NCBI GenBank assembly: GCA_947488305.1
Contig: CANKZM010000012.1
Location: 1-64,000, forward strand
Source of the DNA: an uncultured Roseobacter sp.
GTDB taxonomy: Bacteria; Pseudomonadota; Alphaproteobacteria; Rhodobacterales; Rhodobacteraceae
Length of the DNA: 64,000 nt
Direction of reading: 5' to 3'
In this document: positions 1-6,781 of the stretch, one piece after another
Layout of the letters: every line of letters begins with the position of its first letter
Position numbering within the stretch: position 1 is the stretch's first letter
Program-made: the position numbers and the translations under genes
The notes under the pieces: model-generated
What the model was told of the DNA's origin: nothing
The model's database searches: none
What the model saw: only the letters and a program-made list of their open reading frames with translations

Positions 1-503
1 GTACGATTGGCTTGATATGGCGTATCACGCATTTGATTGTGAAGCTTCTGAACATGCTGATGCGTCATTTCAATGACCGTCAGCTTACCGAGCTTAGGCA
101 GAATGTACCTTTCCAACATGGAACGGTCATTCCGCACGCTACCGGGCCTTTTCTTTGGGATTGCATGTTCGGTCAAGTATTGCTCGGCAAGCGAGAAGAC
201 TGTTGGCGATTTTCGCAGCAACTGCCCGTCTGAGACCGGATCCCCACCTCTGACTACTTCGGCGAGAAGGTTTCGCGCGGTCTCACGTGCTGCGCCAAGC
301 GAAAGCGTTGGCCCATACTTGCCCAAAGTCTTACGTTTCGACCGACCAGTTTGCTTGCTTCGGTATTGAATGACAAAACTCTTTATGCCAGTGGTTTTCA
401 CCCGCAATCCGAAGCCTGGTAAACTCTCATCCCAATAGATTGCGTCACGGTTTGTGGGCGAGAGGCGATCAATGCTTGTTTTTGTCAGTCGAACGTTTGG
501 CAT
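1..503 (-). CDS. Tyrosine-recombinase integrase, N-terminal part (runs off the left edge)
   Basis: Reading leftward from ATG at 503, an open frame runs without a stop to the window edge (at least 167 residues). The N-terminus has the arm-type DNA-binding domain of P4-like, tRNA-targeting integrases (DUF4102 type): residues near 24-35 read WDESLPGFGLRV, followed by a YR-K-GR-RKTLGKYG stretch and LSLGAAR near 75. From about residue 105 it enters the SAM-like core-binding domain (SLAEQYLTEHA, then a YILPKLGKL stretch). The catalytic domain with the R-H-R-Y tetrad lies outside the window, so activity cannot be judged. Its start faces a tRNA-Arg 3' fragment about 160 bp away, as expected for an integrase beside its att site. 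The element it served therefore extends to the left of this window. Confidence 0.88.
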   Translation of the reverse strand, partial: MPNVRLTKTSIDRLSPTNRDAIYWDESLPGFGLRVKTTGIKSFVIQYRSKQTGRSKRKTLGKYGPTLSLGAARETARNLLAEVVRGGDPVSDGQLLRKSPTVFSLAEQYLTEHAIPKKRPGSVRNDRSMLERYILPKLGKLTVIEMTHQHVQKLHNQMRDTPYQANR

Positions 504-522
504 CGTATGTGCATTCTGTAAT

Positions 523-544
523 AGGTAAGCACAAGGTAAGCACA
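523..544. repeat. Two tandem 11-bp direct repeats upstream of the integrase
   Basis: AGGTAAGCACA occurs twice back to back (523-533 and 534-544) and a partial AGCAAG follows. A related GGGTAAGCAG occurs at 764-773. Tandem short repeats between an integrase start and its att site resemble arm-type binding sites for the integrase N-terminal domain. That role is inferred from position and repetition. Confidence 0.5.
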
Positions 545-660
545 AGCAAGAGAGTTGAAAAGAGCTCGATCGTAGACAGTAGTCGAAAAAGTTCATAAAA
601 ATATGGAACTTTAGTGCTTTAAAGAAGTTCGTGGAACTGGATCGAAAGAGGAATAATAAG

Positions 661-706
661 ACTTCTAATCAGCAGGTTGAGGGTTCGAGTCCTTCAGGGA
701 TCGCCA
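661..706 (+). other. Probable att site: 3' part of a tRNA-Arg(TCT) gene
   Basis: The stretch reads as a tRNA from the anticodon loop to the 3' CCA: loop C-T-TCT-A-A (anticodon TCT, Arg), variable loop, T-arm with the GGTTCGAGTCC core, then acceptor strand, G and CCA at 704-706. The sequence upstream (ATAAG before 661) cannot pair with the anticodon stem TCAGC and has no D-arm, so this is not a functional tRNA. A bare tRNA 3' end next to an integrase is the classic footprint of site-specific integration, with the intact tRNA expected at the other end of the element, to the left of the window. Confidence 0.75.
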
Positions 707-1207
707 AGTCTTACAAAAATTACGCGAGGATTTGTGACTGACGATCCTTGTTAGTCGAGCGTAGGGTAAGCAGTGGGAGCGTCATTTTTGTCGATTCTGC
801 GTGATGGTTGCAGGGGATCGTTGCGACAGGACATACCGTTTCCCGAGCCAGCGCCACTGTTCCAGCGTGCGCCGCGACATTTGCCATCGATCCGCCAATT
901 GTGCTTGCATCACTTTAGGCATTCGAACGTCAACTGCTCACTGCGGGACGATGGATTACGGTTCGCTACTGTTTGACAAATGAGGGGCTAGGCAGCCGGA
1001 TGGTTTGTAGACCGTACTATCAAAAGGCGTGAGATAAAGGGCAGGGGGAGACGAATGTCGATAGAAGAGACGTTTGCTAGTGGTCACTATCGAACGGGAA
1101 ATAAACGCCCAATTTTGAGGTTCCCACGACGATTTGAAGCGCACATGAGACGTGCGTTGGCTCGTACGATGTGTAACACTAAACGGCACAAATTTTCCGA
1201 GGCAACA
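707..1207. other. Mostly non-coding decayed island DNA
   Basis: Apart from the small helix-turn-helix remnant at 782-922, no convincing gene is seen here. Several short open frames overlap on both strands but lack ribosome binding sites and recognisable motifs. A frame open from 1055 that joins the gene starting at 1208 has an arginine-rich, unstructured leader and is not accepted as coding. Confidence 0.5.
782..922 (-). pseudogene. Remnant of a small helix-turn-helix protein (excisionase/AlpA-like)
   Basis: A 46-residue frame starts at ATG 922. Residues 5-28 (MQAQLADRWQMSRRTLEQWR, then WLGK) match the helix-turn-helix of small excisionase/AlpA-type proteins, which read L-A-x-x-W-x-[MV]-S-x-R-T-L-E-x-W-R-x-x-G. 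The following segment, which should be the wing, diverges at once and the frame stops at residue 47, so the protein looks truncated or frameshifted. Its place just inside the att fragment fits an integration/excision accessory gene of a mobile element that lost its integrase. The short length and lack of a clear ribosome binding site keep confidence moderate. Confidence 0.45.
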
Positions 1208-1687
1208 ATGACCAGAAACACTTCCAAACTTAAAAAGACGCTGCAGAACCTGTTTTTAGCGTGCCTCAATGCAACCCTGATTCTTGTCTTCCTTTGTTTG
1301 TTAACCGCTTATTTTGCCTTCAAGAAAGTCGAAGGTATTTCGATAGCATTCGCTCAAAACCTTGTTTCGATATCACCGCTCGTAGATGAAGTTTCGGCAT
1401 TTAACACGACGATGATCGACCTAAAGGAAGAAGTTGAGTTGCTAAGACAGTCTCCCGGTGCAAACAGGGGCGCCTCTTCTTATCAACTTGAGGCCCGCCT
1501 CGACAAAATCCAGGCGAGTATTGATGATTTCAACGAGAGCGTCAGGAAAATTTCTAACGCACCAACGAAACTCATTGACCATGCAATCGACAAGGCCGCC
1601 TTGGAGCTTAAAACTGGTATAAATGAAATACGGAGTTGTTCACCGCCTACGTCCACTGAACCGCTCTCAGGAACCGTTTCAAATTGA
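1208..1687 (+). CDS. Membrane-anchored coiled-coil protein of unknown function
   Basis: I do not recognise this 159-residue protein. ATG 1208 (MTRNTSKLKK) is chosen because it follows a weak CCGAGG site and gives a normal topology; an upstream in-frame ATG at 1055 would add a basic, unlikely leader. Residues about 13-37 form one strong transmembrane helix after a positively charged N-terminus (inside positive). The rest should be outside the inner membrane. Two heptad-like stretches (about 70-85 and 96-118, rich in L, I, E and K) suggest coiled coils. The C-terminus is polar and ends in a Ser/Thr/Pro tail. No neighbour shares its strand and spacing closely enough to imply an operon. A role in membrane organisation or as a tether is a guess. 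Confidence 0.5.
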   Translation: MTRNTSKLKKTLQNLFLACLNATLILVFLCLLTAYFAFKKVEGISIAFAQNLVSISPLVDEVSAFNTTMIDLKEEVELLRQSPGANRGASSYQLEARLDKIQASIDDFNESVRKISNAPTKLIDHAIDKAALELKTGINEIRSCSPPTSTEPLSGTVSN

Positions 1688-2502
1688 TTCCGGTAAGAAG
1701 TCACGATCTTTCGGCGAAGGTTTGAAAAGTCTAAATGTGAGGCGCCTGACACCCGCGCAGCCAATGACCTGGTTGCAGATTGGGCAACTTGGGCGCGTTA
1801 ATTGTCCGGTTTAGTGAAACCATGCTGCGGCGCTGTGAAAAGTCCTGTGATTTGATGAAAAACTTGCCGCTACGTTCGCAGCGCATGCGTCATTCGGCTT
1901 ATTCCACGATTCAGATGCAACCCCACTTTTCGTCACAGTCCGCTGCATGCGCGAAGGACAACTCAGGGCTGTACTTATCCTCCGTGGCGCATACCAAAAT
2001 GCTACGCTTGCTCCAGCGGTACCGGCGTGCCTGTACGATTTGAATTCCGTACTCCGCACGAGCGGTAGCATGGCGCGAAAAGCTGATATTTGCTATAATG
2101 GCCGTCCCAAAGCAGCAATTCAGCTATGGCTAAGCGATGCTTGAAATGGCCCGCCTCTTCGGTCGCTCGCTACCACGACAGTCCTTTCTACTGAAGCAAT
2201 TCTGATTGCATGGCTTCGGATCGTCTAAAGCGACATCGTCGAGATCGCCGAAAAAATCATTGAAATCGATTTCGCATAGAGGCGGGTTCCGGAGTCTAGC
2301 CGAACAGCGCCCTCCCATAAATTGTCAATAGCGCTGTAGGAGAACTGATCCACGGGGAGTGGATTACCAATTAGAAATAACATTTTTGGTGTTCACGCAT
2401 GTGTGAACTGAAGTTCTAAATTAGCGCTTGCGAGATAAAGACGACCGGTCATATAAAATAACTTACCGATGCAACAAGCAGCCCAAACCAAAGAACTCAC
2501 CG
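1688..2502. other. 815-bp region without a supported gene
   Basis: All frames are broken by stops or give low-complexity products. Around 2071-2190 on the plus strand short frames in two phases give AAIQLWL and MARLFGRSLPRQ, faintly like the N-terminal half of IS5-family transposases, so this may be an insertion-sequence relic, but similarity is too weak to call. The right end (2439-2502) contains the promoter region and putative TetR operator of the next gene. Confidence 0.4.
2439..2452. promoter_or_regulatory. Putative TetR-family operator, copy 1
   Basis: AGACGACCGGTCAT, with the perfect 8-bp palindrome GACCGGTC at its core, lies 51 bp before the ATG of the AhpD-like gene. The same 14 bases recur at 3140-3153 before the next gene. 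TetR-family operators often have a GACC-GGTC core, and a TetR gene lies in the same cluster at 5286-5846. Assignment to that regulator is inferred. Confidence 0.6.
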
Positions 2503-3066
2503 ATGACAATTCTCCCCGTTCAAGCGTGCGAAACAGCGCCAGAGGCTAGTAGACCGCACCTTAGCGCTACAGCGGAAAACTACGGCTTCATTCCAAATCT
2601 GGCCGCTGTTTCCGCAAACTCCTTGGCGATAATCGAAGCCGATGAGGTATTGGCAAATTACATCGCGAAAATGGACCTGACGCCCGCAAAACAGAAGATC
2701 GTCTTGATGACCCATAACAGTCTGAATGGCTACGTGTATTTCATCGCCGTACATTCAATGATCGTACAAACGCAATCTATACCAGTTGACGTCATCAGTG
2801 CGGTCCGCGATGGCAAAGAGATTGCAGACCCCAATTCGCAGGCGCTTCACACCTTTACAACGCGTTTGAACGAGGCACTCGGTCACGTGTCGCAGCCAGA
2901 TGTCGATGTGTTCCTGGCGGAAAGCTACACCGACGCCAACATTCTGGATGTGATTTTGGGAACGAGTCTGAGGACGATGTCAAACTCACCGATCACACCT
3001 TTGGATGCACCATGCCAAGGTGATCCTTGGACACGACCAACCGCAGCAGCGCTCGCCGTAGCATAG
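2503..3066 (+). CDS. Carboxymuconolactone decarboxylase/AhpD-like protein lacking the active-site cysteines
   Basis: The 187-residue protein matches the peroxidase-related CMD/AhpD-like family: an NYGFIPN segment near the start, a helix with LTPAKQKIVLMTHNSLNG, then HSM, and a second half with FTTRLNEALGHVSQPDV and ILDVILGTSLRTMSN. Active members carry NGCxYCxAAHS, where a Cys-x-x-Cys pair does thiol chemistry. Here that motif reads NGYVYFIAVHS, so both cysteines are gone. The downstream SNYTNH-type histidine segment is also shortened to SNSPITPLD. The frame is intact and follows a TetR-type operator, so the protein may be made but cannot be a standard alkylhydroperoxidase. It could be decaying or serve a structural or binding role. 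ATG 2503 is chosen by homology; no strong ribosome binding site precedes it. Confidence 0.7.
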   Translation: MTILPVQACETAPEASRPHLSATAENYGFIPNLAAVSANSLAIIEADEVLANYIAKMDLTPAKQKIVLMTHNSLNGYVYFIAVHSMIVQTQSIPVDVISAVRDGKEIADPNSQALHTFTTRLNEALGHVSQPDVDVFLAESYTDANILDVILGTSLRTMSNSPITPLDAPCQGDPWTRPTAAALAVA

Positions 3067-3139
3067 AGGCTGTTCGAAACCACGAACATTCGGCCGTCAT
3101 AATCCGAATTCGATAGGAAATTCACTTCGCCACCAAAAT

Positions 3140-3153
3140 AGACGACCGGTCAT
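3140..3153. promoter_or_regulatory. Putative TetR-family operator, copy 2
   Basis: AGACGACCGGTCAT is identical over 14 bp to the site at 2439-2452 and lies 37 bp before the start of the metallo-hydrolase gene. Its place suggests that the hydrolase (and perhaps the downstream oxidoreductase) has its own promoter under the same repressor as the AhpD-like gene. Confidence 0.6.
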
Positions 3154-3190
3154 TAATTCTCTGACACAACCGCTGAAAAAAGGAAAATCC

Positions 3191-4186
3191 ATGTCAAACC
3201 CATCAGAAAACCAACTTAATCGTCGATCATTCCTCTCTAGCGCCGCATCGGTCGCCGTAGGTAGTGCGGCTGCCGGTACGCTTGTTTCGTCAGCACATGC
3301 CGCCACGCCAATTATCGGCACCCAAACACCGCTGGTTTACCGTCGCAAGTTGGGGAGCTACGAGATTACGGTCCTCGGTGACGGCTACGTCGATCTTCCG
3401 CACCAAATTTGGGCCAATGTTAGCCCAGAACAAGCGGATGGGTATCTTGCCGACGCATTTCAACCTGCCGGCTCAATTCGGAACGGTGTGAATGCCTACC
3501 TGATCAATACCGGAGAAAAGCTAATCCTTGTGGACAGTGGTGCACGCGATCTGTTCGGGCCAAACGCTGGTTTGCTGCCTAGCAACCTCGCCACGATTGG
3601 CGTGAAGCCAGAAGACATCGACATGGTTTTGATCACGCACATCCACCCAGACCACATCGCGGGCATGTACACGGCAGACGGGGAAGTGGTTATGCCAAAC
3701 GGCGAGATTTTCGTGGACGAAGCGGATCTCAACTATTGGACAAGCGAAGCGGCCCAAGCACAAGCGGTCGACATTTCAAAACCTTGGTTCGACGTCGCAC
3801 GGCAGTGGAAAACAGCCTTCAACGGTCGCATCACAACCTTCAAAGGTGAGAAAGACCTGGGCGACGGTATCTCATCATTCCCTCTCCCTGGCCACACACC
3901 TGGTCACACCGGGTACCGTATCGAAAGCGAAGGCGAGACACTGTTGATCGTCGGCGATGCTGTGATTAGCGCGGCTATCCAGTTTCCGAACCCTGATGCC
4001 GCAGCCATTTGGGACACAAACGCGGAAGACGGCAAGAAGTCCCGCCGCACGATCTTTGATGTGGCCGCGAAGGAACGCACATTGGTCACTGCCACGCACT
4101 TGCCGTTCCCGTCCTTTGGGTACGTCGACGCCCGTGCAGATGGTTCCTACGAGTGGATTCCGGAGGAATGGCGCTACGCAACCTAA
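3191..4186 (+). CDS. Tat-exported metallo-beta-lactamase-fold hydrolase
   Basis: The 331-residue protein begins with a twin-arginine signal (NRRSFLSSAASVAVGSAAAG, then an AHA cleavage-like site near residue 37), so it should be exported folded with its metals. The mature part is an MBL fold: metal-binding HIHPDH at residues 150-155, GHTPGH at 235-240 (first His a ligand), IVGDAV with Asp near 256 and THLPFP with His near 303. This arrangement is that of lactonase/glyoxalase-like periplasmic MBL enzymes, including AHL-lactonase relatives. The substrate is not known. A ribosome binding site (AAAGGAAAA) precedes ATG 3191. It lies between two genes of the TetR-controlled cluster and has its own copy of the putative operator. 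A detoxifying role against an electrophile or lactone is an inference. Confidence 0.85.
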   Translation: MSNPSENQLNRRSFLSSAASVAVGSAAAGTLVSSAHAATPIIGTQTPLVYRRKLGSYEITVLGDGYVDLPHQIWANVSPEQADGYLADAFQPAGSIRNGVNAYLINTGEKLILVDSGARDLFGPNAGLLPSNLATIGVKPEDIDMVLITHIHPDHIAGMYTADGEVVMPNGEIFVDEADLNYWTSEAAQAQAVDISKPWFDVARQWKTAFNGRITTFKGEKDLGDGISSFPLPGHTPGHTGYRIESEGETLLIVGDAVISAAIQFPNPDAAAIWDTNAEDGKKSRRTIFDVAAKERTLVTATHLPFPSFGYVDARADGSYEWIPEEWRYAT

Positions 4187-4198
4187 GCCAATCTACTT

Positions 4199-4221
4199 GG
4201 GTGCCGGGTCTACCGGCACCC
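4199..4221. terminator. Intergenic stem-loop after the MBL gene
   Basis: GGGTGCCGG and CCGGCACCC form a perfect 9-bp stem with loop GTCTA, 13 bp after the hydrolase stop codon. No T-run follows, so it may attenuate transcription or protect the mRNA end rather than terminate fully. Confidence 0.45.
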
Positions 4222-4253
4222 GAACGCTTCCCCTCAGACAATGGAGCCTAGAT

Positions 4254-5204
4254 ATGCGCGCTGTCATCGCAGAAAGAAATGGGGGCCCCGAGGTCCTCGA
4301 ACTCAAAGACATTCCGAAACCCGTACCCGGCATTGGCGAAGTTCTTGTCAAAGTCGAAGCCGCTTCCGTAAACCCATTTGATGCGCAGGTTCGCCGTGGT
4401 GACTACGCAGCCTACATGCCAACGCCACACCAATTGGGTGTCGACGTCGCTGGAACCATCGAAGCCGTCGGTGAAGGCGTGGATATGCTCGCAGTGGGCG
4501 ATGACGTCTTCTACAGCGCGCGCGTCCTGTCCAACGAAGGTGGATATGCGGAATATCACGTAGAGCAGGCCGAACTGGTCGTGAAAAAGCCCGAAGGGGT
4601 GTCTTTCGTGGATGCAGCAGCACTGCCTATCGCGGCAAGCACCGCTTGGGTGTGTCTGATCGAACGGGGCCGTCTGAAAACCGGTGATCGCGTTCTGATC
4701 CATGGTGGTTCTGGTGGCGTTGGCCTCTTCGCGGTGCAAATCGCGCGCCTGACTGGTGCTGAAGTTGTTGCCACCAGCCGCAAGGACGCTCAGGAGCTTG
4801 TTGAGAGTCTCGGTGCGAATGTCACTGTTGATTACCGCGCCCCCGATGCTTTGGATCAACTCGCAGAAAAATCCAACGGCGGTTATGATGTTATCATCGA
4901 TCTTGTCGGCGGTGATACGATTGAGAAGTCGCTCAGCCTTCTGGCCGCTGGTGGACGTGTCGTCAGCATTGTCGATCAACCAAATCCGCAGAGCCTTTAT
5001 GCTGGCTGGGGCGTTAACGCGGAAATTCACACGGTCTTCCTGACCTCAAGCGCTGAACGCCTGATGCGTCTTGGCAGCCTGACGGCACGTGGTTTGCTCA
5101 AGACGGTTGTCGAAAAGGTATTGCCCCTTGAACAAGCCGCTGAAGCGCACCGGATTATTGAGGCCGGAGGCAGGACCGGGAAGATTGTGCTCGTCACATC
5201 CTGA
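4254..5204 (+). CDS. NADP-dependent zinc-less alcohol dehydrogenase / quinone oxidoreductase
   Basis: The 316-residue protein is a medium-chain dehydrogenase/reductase of the quinone oxidoreductase (QOR) group: catalytic domain first (residues about 1-125, with PGIGEVLVKVEAASVNPFD and GVDVAGTIEAVG), then a Rossmann domain with GGSGGVGLFAVQ near 145-156. The zinc-ligand cysteines of true alcohol dehydrogenases are absent, as is normal for QOR enzymes, which reduce quinones or alpha,beta-unsaturated carbonyls with NADPH. ATG 4254 is chosen because it starts the conserved MRAVIAERNGGPEVLEL segment; an in-frame upstream extension overlaps the MBL gene. It probably belongs with the TetR-controlled detoxification set. 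Confidence 0.88.
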   Translation: MRAVIAERNGGPEVLELKDIPKPVPGIGEVLVKVEAASVNPFDAQVRRGDYAAYMPTPHQLGVDVAGTIEAVGEGVDMLAVGDDVFYSARVLSNEGGYAEYHVEQAELVVKKPEGVSFVDAAALPIAASTAWVCLIERGRLKTGDRVLIHGGSGGVGLFAVQIARLTGAEVVATSRKDAQELVESLGANVTVDYRAPDALDQLAEKSNGGYDVIIDLVGGDTIEKSLSLLAAGGRVVSIVDQPNPQSLYAGWGVNAEIHTVFLTSSAERLMRLGSLTARGLLKTVVEKVLPLEQAAEAHRIIEAGGRTGKIVLVTS

Positions 5205-5285
5205 TTGAACGGTGTAAACGAATAACGCGGGTGCGGGTGAGACCTGTTCTCATGTGTGCTTCCATCTACCAAAGGGTAAGGACTG

Positions 5286-5846
5286 ATGCCAAGACCAAGC
5301 CATAAAGACACAATTGTCCAATCAGCATTGGTTGTCTTTCACGAATTTGGTTACCATGCGAGCGGTGTCCAGGTGATCGTTGACCATGCAGGCGTTCCCA
5401 AGGGATCCTTCTACAACCACTTCAAAAGCAAAGACGATTTGGGGTTGGAAGTTCTTGATGCTTACTGGCGCCAATTTGAACCTATCCGTGCGGTTTTGAG
5501 AGACTCTGATAAAAACCCGTTGGACCGCATCGACGCGCATCTCGCTGCTTTTAGCGTGACCCAAAGCGGATGCCTGATCGGGAACTTCACGGGAGAAATG
5601 GCCAACATACCCAAGTTCCGGGCAGCCCTGCAGGATCTCTACGCCAGTTGGATTTCAGATTTTGAATTCTGTATCGAACAAGGCCAAAAAGATGGGACCA
5701 TTCGAACGGATGAGACCGCAAAAGCTCTTGCTGAGTTTATCTTGACATCTCTTGAAGGCTCGGTTCTGAAACGAAAGATTTCAAAGGATGAGCGCAATCT
5801 CATCAGCTTCCGAAAAACCATGATGTTGCTGCTACGCCCGACGTAA
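5286..5846 (+). CDS. TetR/AcrR-family transcriptional regulator
   Basis: The 186-residue protein has the N-terminal TetR helix-turn-helix at residues about 5-50: KDTIVQSALVVFHEFGYHAS, then GVPKGSFYNHFKSKDDLGLE. The C-terminal half is a ligand-binding helical domain with CLIGNFTGEMA, a signature of LmrA/YxaF/NemR-like repressors that sense electrophiles or small aromatics. GGTAAGGA precedes ATG 5286. It lies in the cluster that carries two identical GACCGGTC-centred sites and is the obvious candidate to bind them. No copy of the site was seen in the 80 bp before its own start, so autoregulation is not evident. Confidence 0.88.
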   Translation: MPRPSHKDTIVQSALVVFHEFGYHASGVQVIVDHAGVPKGSFYNHFKSKDDLGLEVLDAYWRQFEPIRAVLRDSDKNPLDRIDAHLAAFSVTQSGCLIGNFTGEMANIPKFRAALQDLYASWISDFEFCIEQGQKDGTIRTDETAKALAEFILTSLEGSVLKRKISKDERNLISFRKTMMLLLRPT

Positions 5847-5976
5847 GTCACGGCCAATAGAAGCTTCCATTTTTCACGACCACCCACATCCGGCTTTTGG
5901 CCGTACCTAAAGCCATGGGAACCCCTGATCTGGTTCCTGTCAATTCGCACTCAAAACAAACCCCTAGGAGAAAACA

Positions 5977-6381
5977 ATGACGAACCTAACTCAAACCGAC
6001 GAAGCCGACGAAGCCTACAGCTTTGCAGAGTATCAAGCCATCGAAGCTGCGCTAATGCCATATATCGACGCAGCTAAATTTGGCGATGGCCAATTGTCAC
6101 GCAGCGCATTTCTTGACCATGCACATATCGTAGGGTCGGTTGAAGGCACTTACTACGATATGGACGCAGATACGTTTGCCAACGCTGTGTCCGACGGCGG
6201 CCCAGCCCCAGATGTCCAAAGCCACATTGCCTGGATCAACGTGTCAGGCCCCGCCGCCGCCGCACGCGTCGAATTCCTGAACTGGGGCGGTATGCGCTAC
6301 ACCGACTTCTTTGTGCTCTACAAAAAAGACGGTGTCTGGAAGATCAGCAGCAAGGTCTATGACTCACATTCCAAAAACTAG
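5977..6381 (+). CDS. NTF2-like (SnoaL/lumazine-binding-like) family protein
   Basis: The 134-residue cytosolic protein has the cone-shaped NTF2-like pattern: helix 1 with AEYQAIEAALMPYIDAAKFG, a strand with FLDHAHIVGSVEG and a C-terminal sheet with SHIAWINVSGPAAAARVEF and FFVLYKKDGVWKISSKVYDS. Such proteins are putative lumazine-binding or small-ligand enzymes with a hydrophobic cavity; no catalytic pair can be assigned. A strong AGGAG site at 5967-5971 precedes ATG 5977. It follows the TetR gene on the same strand with a 130-bp gap and is likely part of the same stress/detoxification set, but it may have its own promoter. Confidence 0.75.
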   Translation: MTNLTQTDEADEAYSFAEYQAIEAALMPYIDAAKFGDGQLSRSAFLDHAHIVGSVEGTYYDMDADTFANAVSDGGPAPDVQSHIAWINVSGPAAAARVEFLNWGGMRYTDFFVLYKKDGVWKISSKVYDSHSKN

Positions 6382-6781
6382 GTCACTCGTTCGTAGAGAT
6401 AACATGCAGACTTTAAAGGAAGACTCTAAAGTCTGCTCCTATCATGGCGAAGAACGGCCATTTGCGACAGAAGACGGCCTTCTGCGTTGATGCTCGAATT
6501 GCAAGGTTCGAGGCATCTTTAGCCCCTCGCATGGGAATAACCGCGCAACGGATGATATCACGAGAAAAACAACGGTCTTTTGACGGCGACTTGTGCAGCA
6601 TCCTCATCCCCCAGAGCCAAAAAATGGGTGATGCGTCGATTGGTGCATGAGACCGTTGAAAACGCAGCGCGAACCAGACATACATCATAATACAATGATG
6701 ATCGATCTCAGAACTGGCCGTGCAACGGCTTGAGAGCGTGTTTTGTCAACCGTCTAGGTCAGGTCACAGCAAGGCTGAACT
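6382..6781. other. 400-bp intergenic region with one strong hairpin
   Basis: GCAGACTTTA (6406-6415) and TAAAGTCTGC (6427-6436) form a perfect 10-bp stem with an 11-nt loop, 25 bp after the NTF2-like gene, and may end its transcript, although no T-run follows. The remaining sequence has short open frames on both strands but no recognisable product and no ribosome binding sites. Confidence 0.45.

Noticed and set aside
661-706. Functional tRNA-Arg gene
   Set aside because: Only the part from the anticodon loop to CCA is present; the upstream bases do not pair with the anticodon stem and there is no D-arm or 5' acceptor strand.
2071-2190. IS5-family transposase fragment
   Set aside because: AAIQLWL and MARLFGRSLPRQ in two frames are suggestive but too short and too diverged; no terminal repeats or DDE residues could be seen.
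4248-5030. 260-residue minus-strand gene
   Set aside because: It is antisense to the quinone oxidoreductase and shows no motif; the plus-strand frame has complete family signatures.
6444-6650. 68-residue plus-strand gene in the gap after the NTF2-like gene
   Set aside because: It overlaps an equally long minus-strand frame, has no ribosome binding site and no recognisable sequence pattern.
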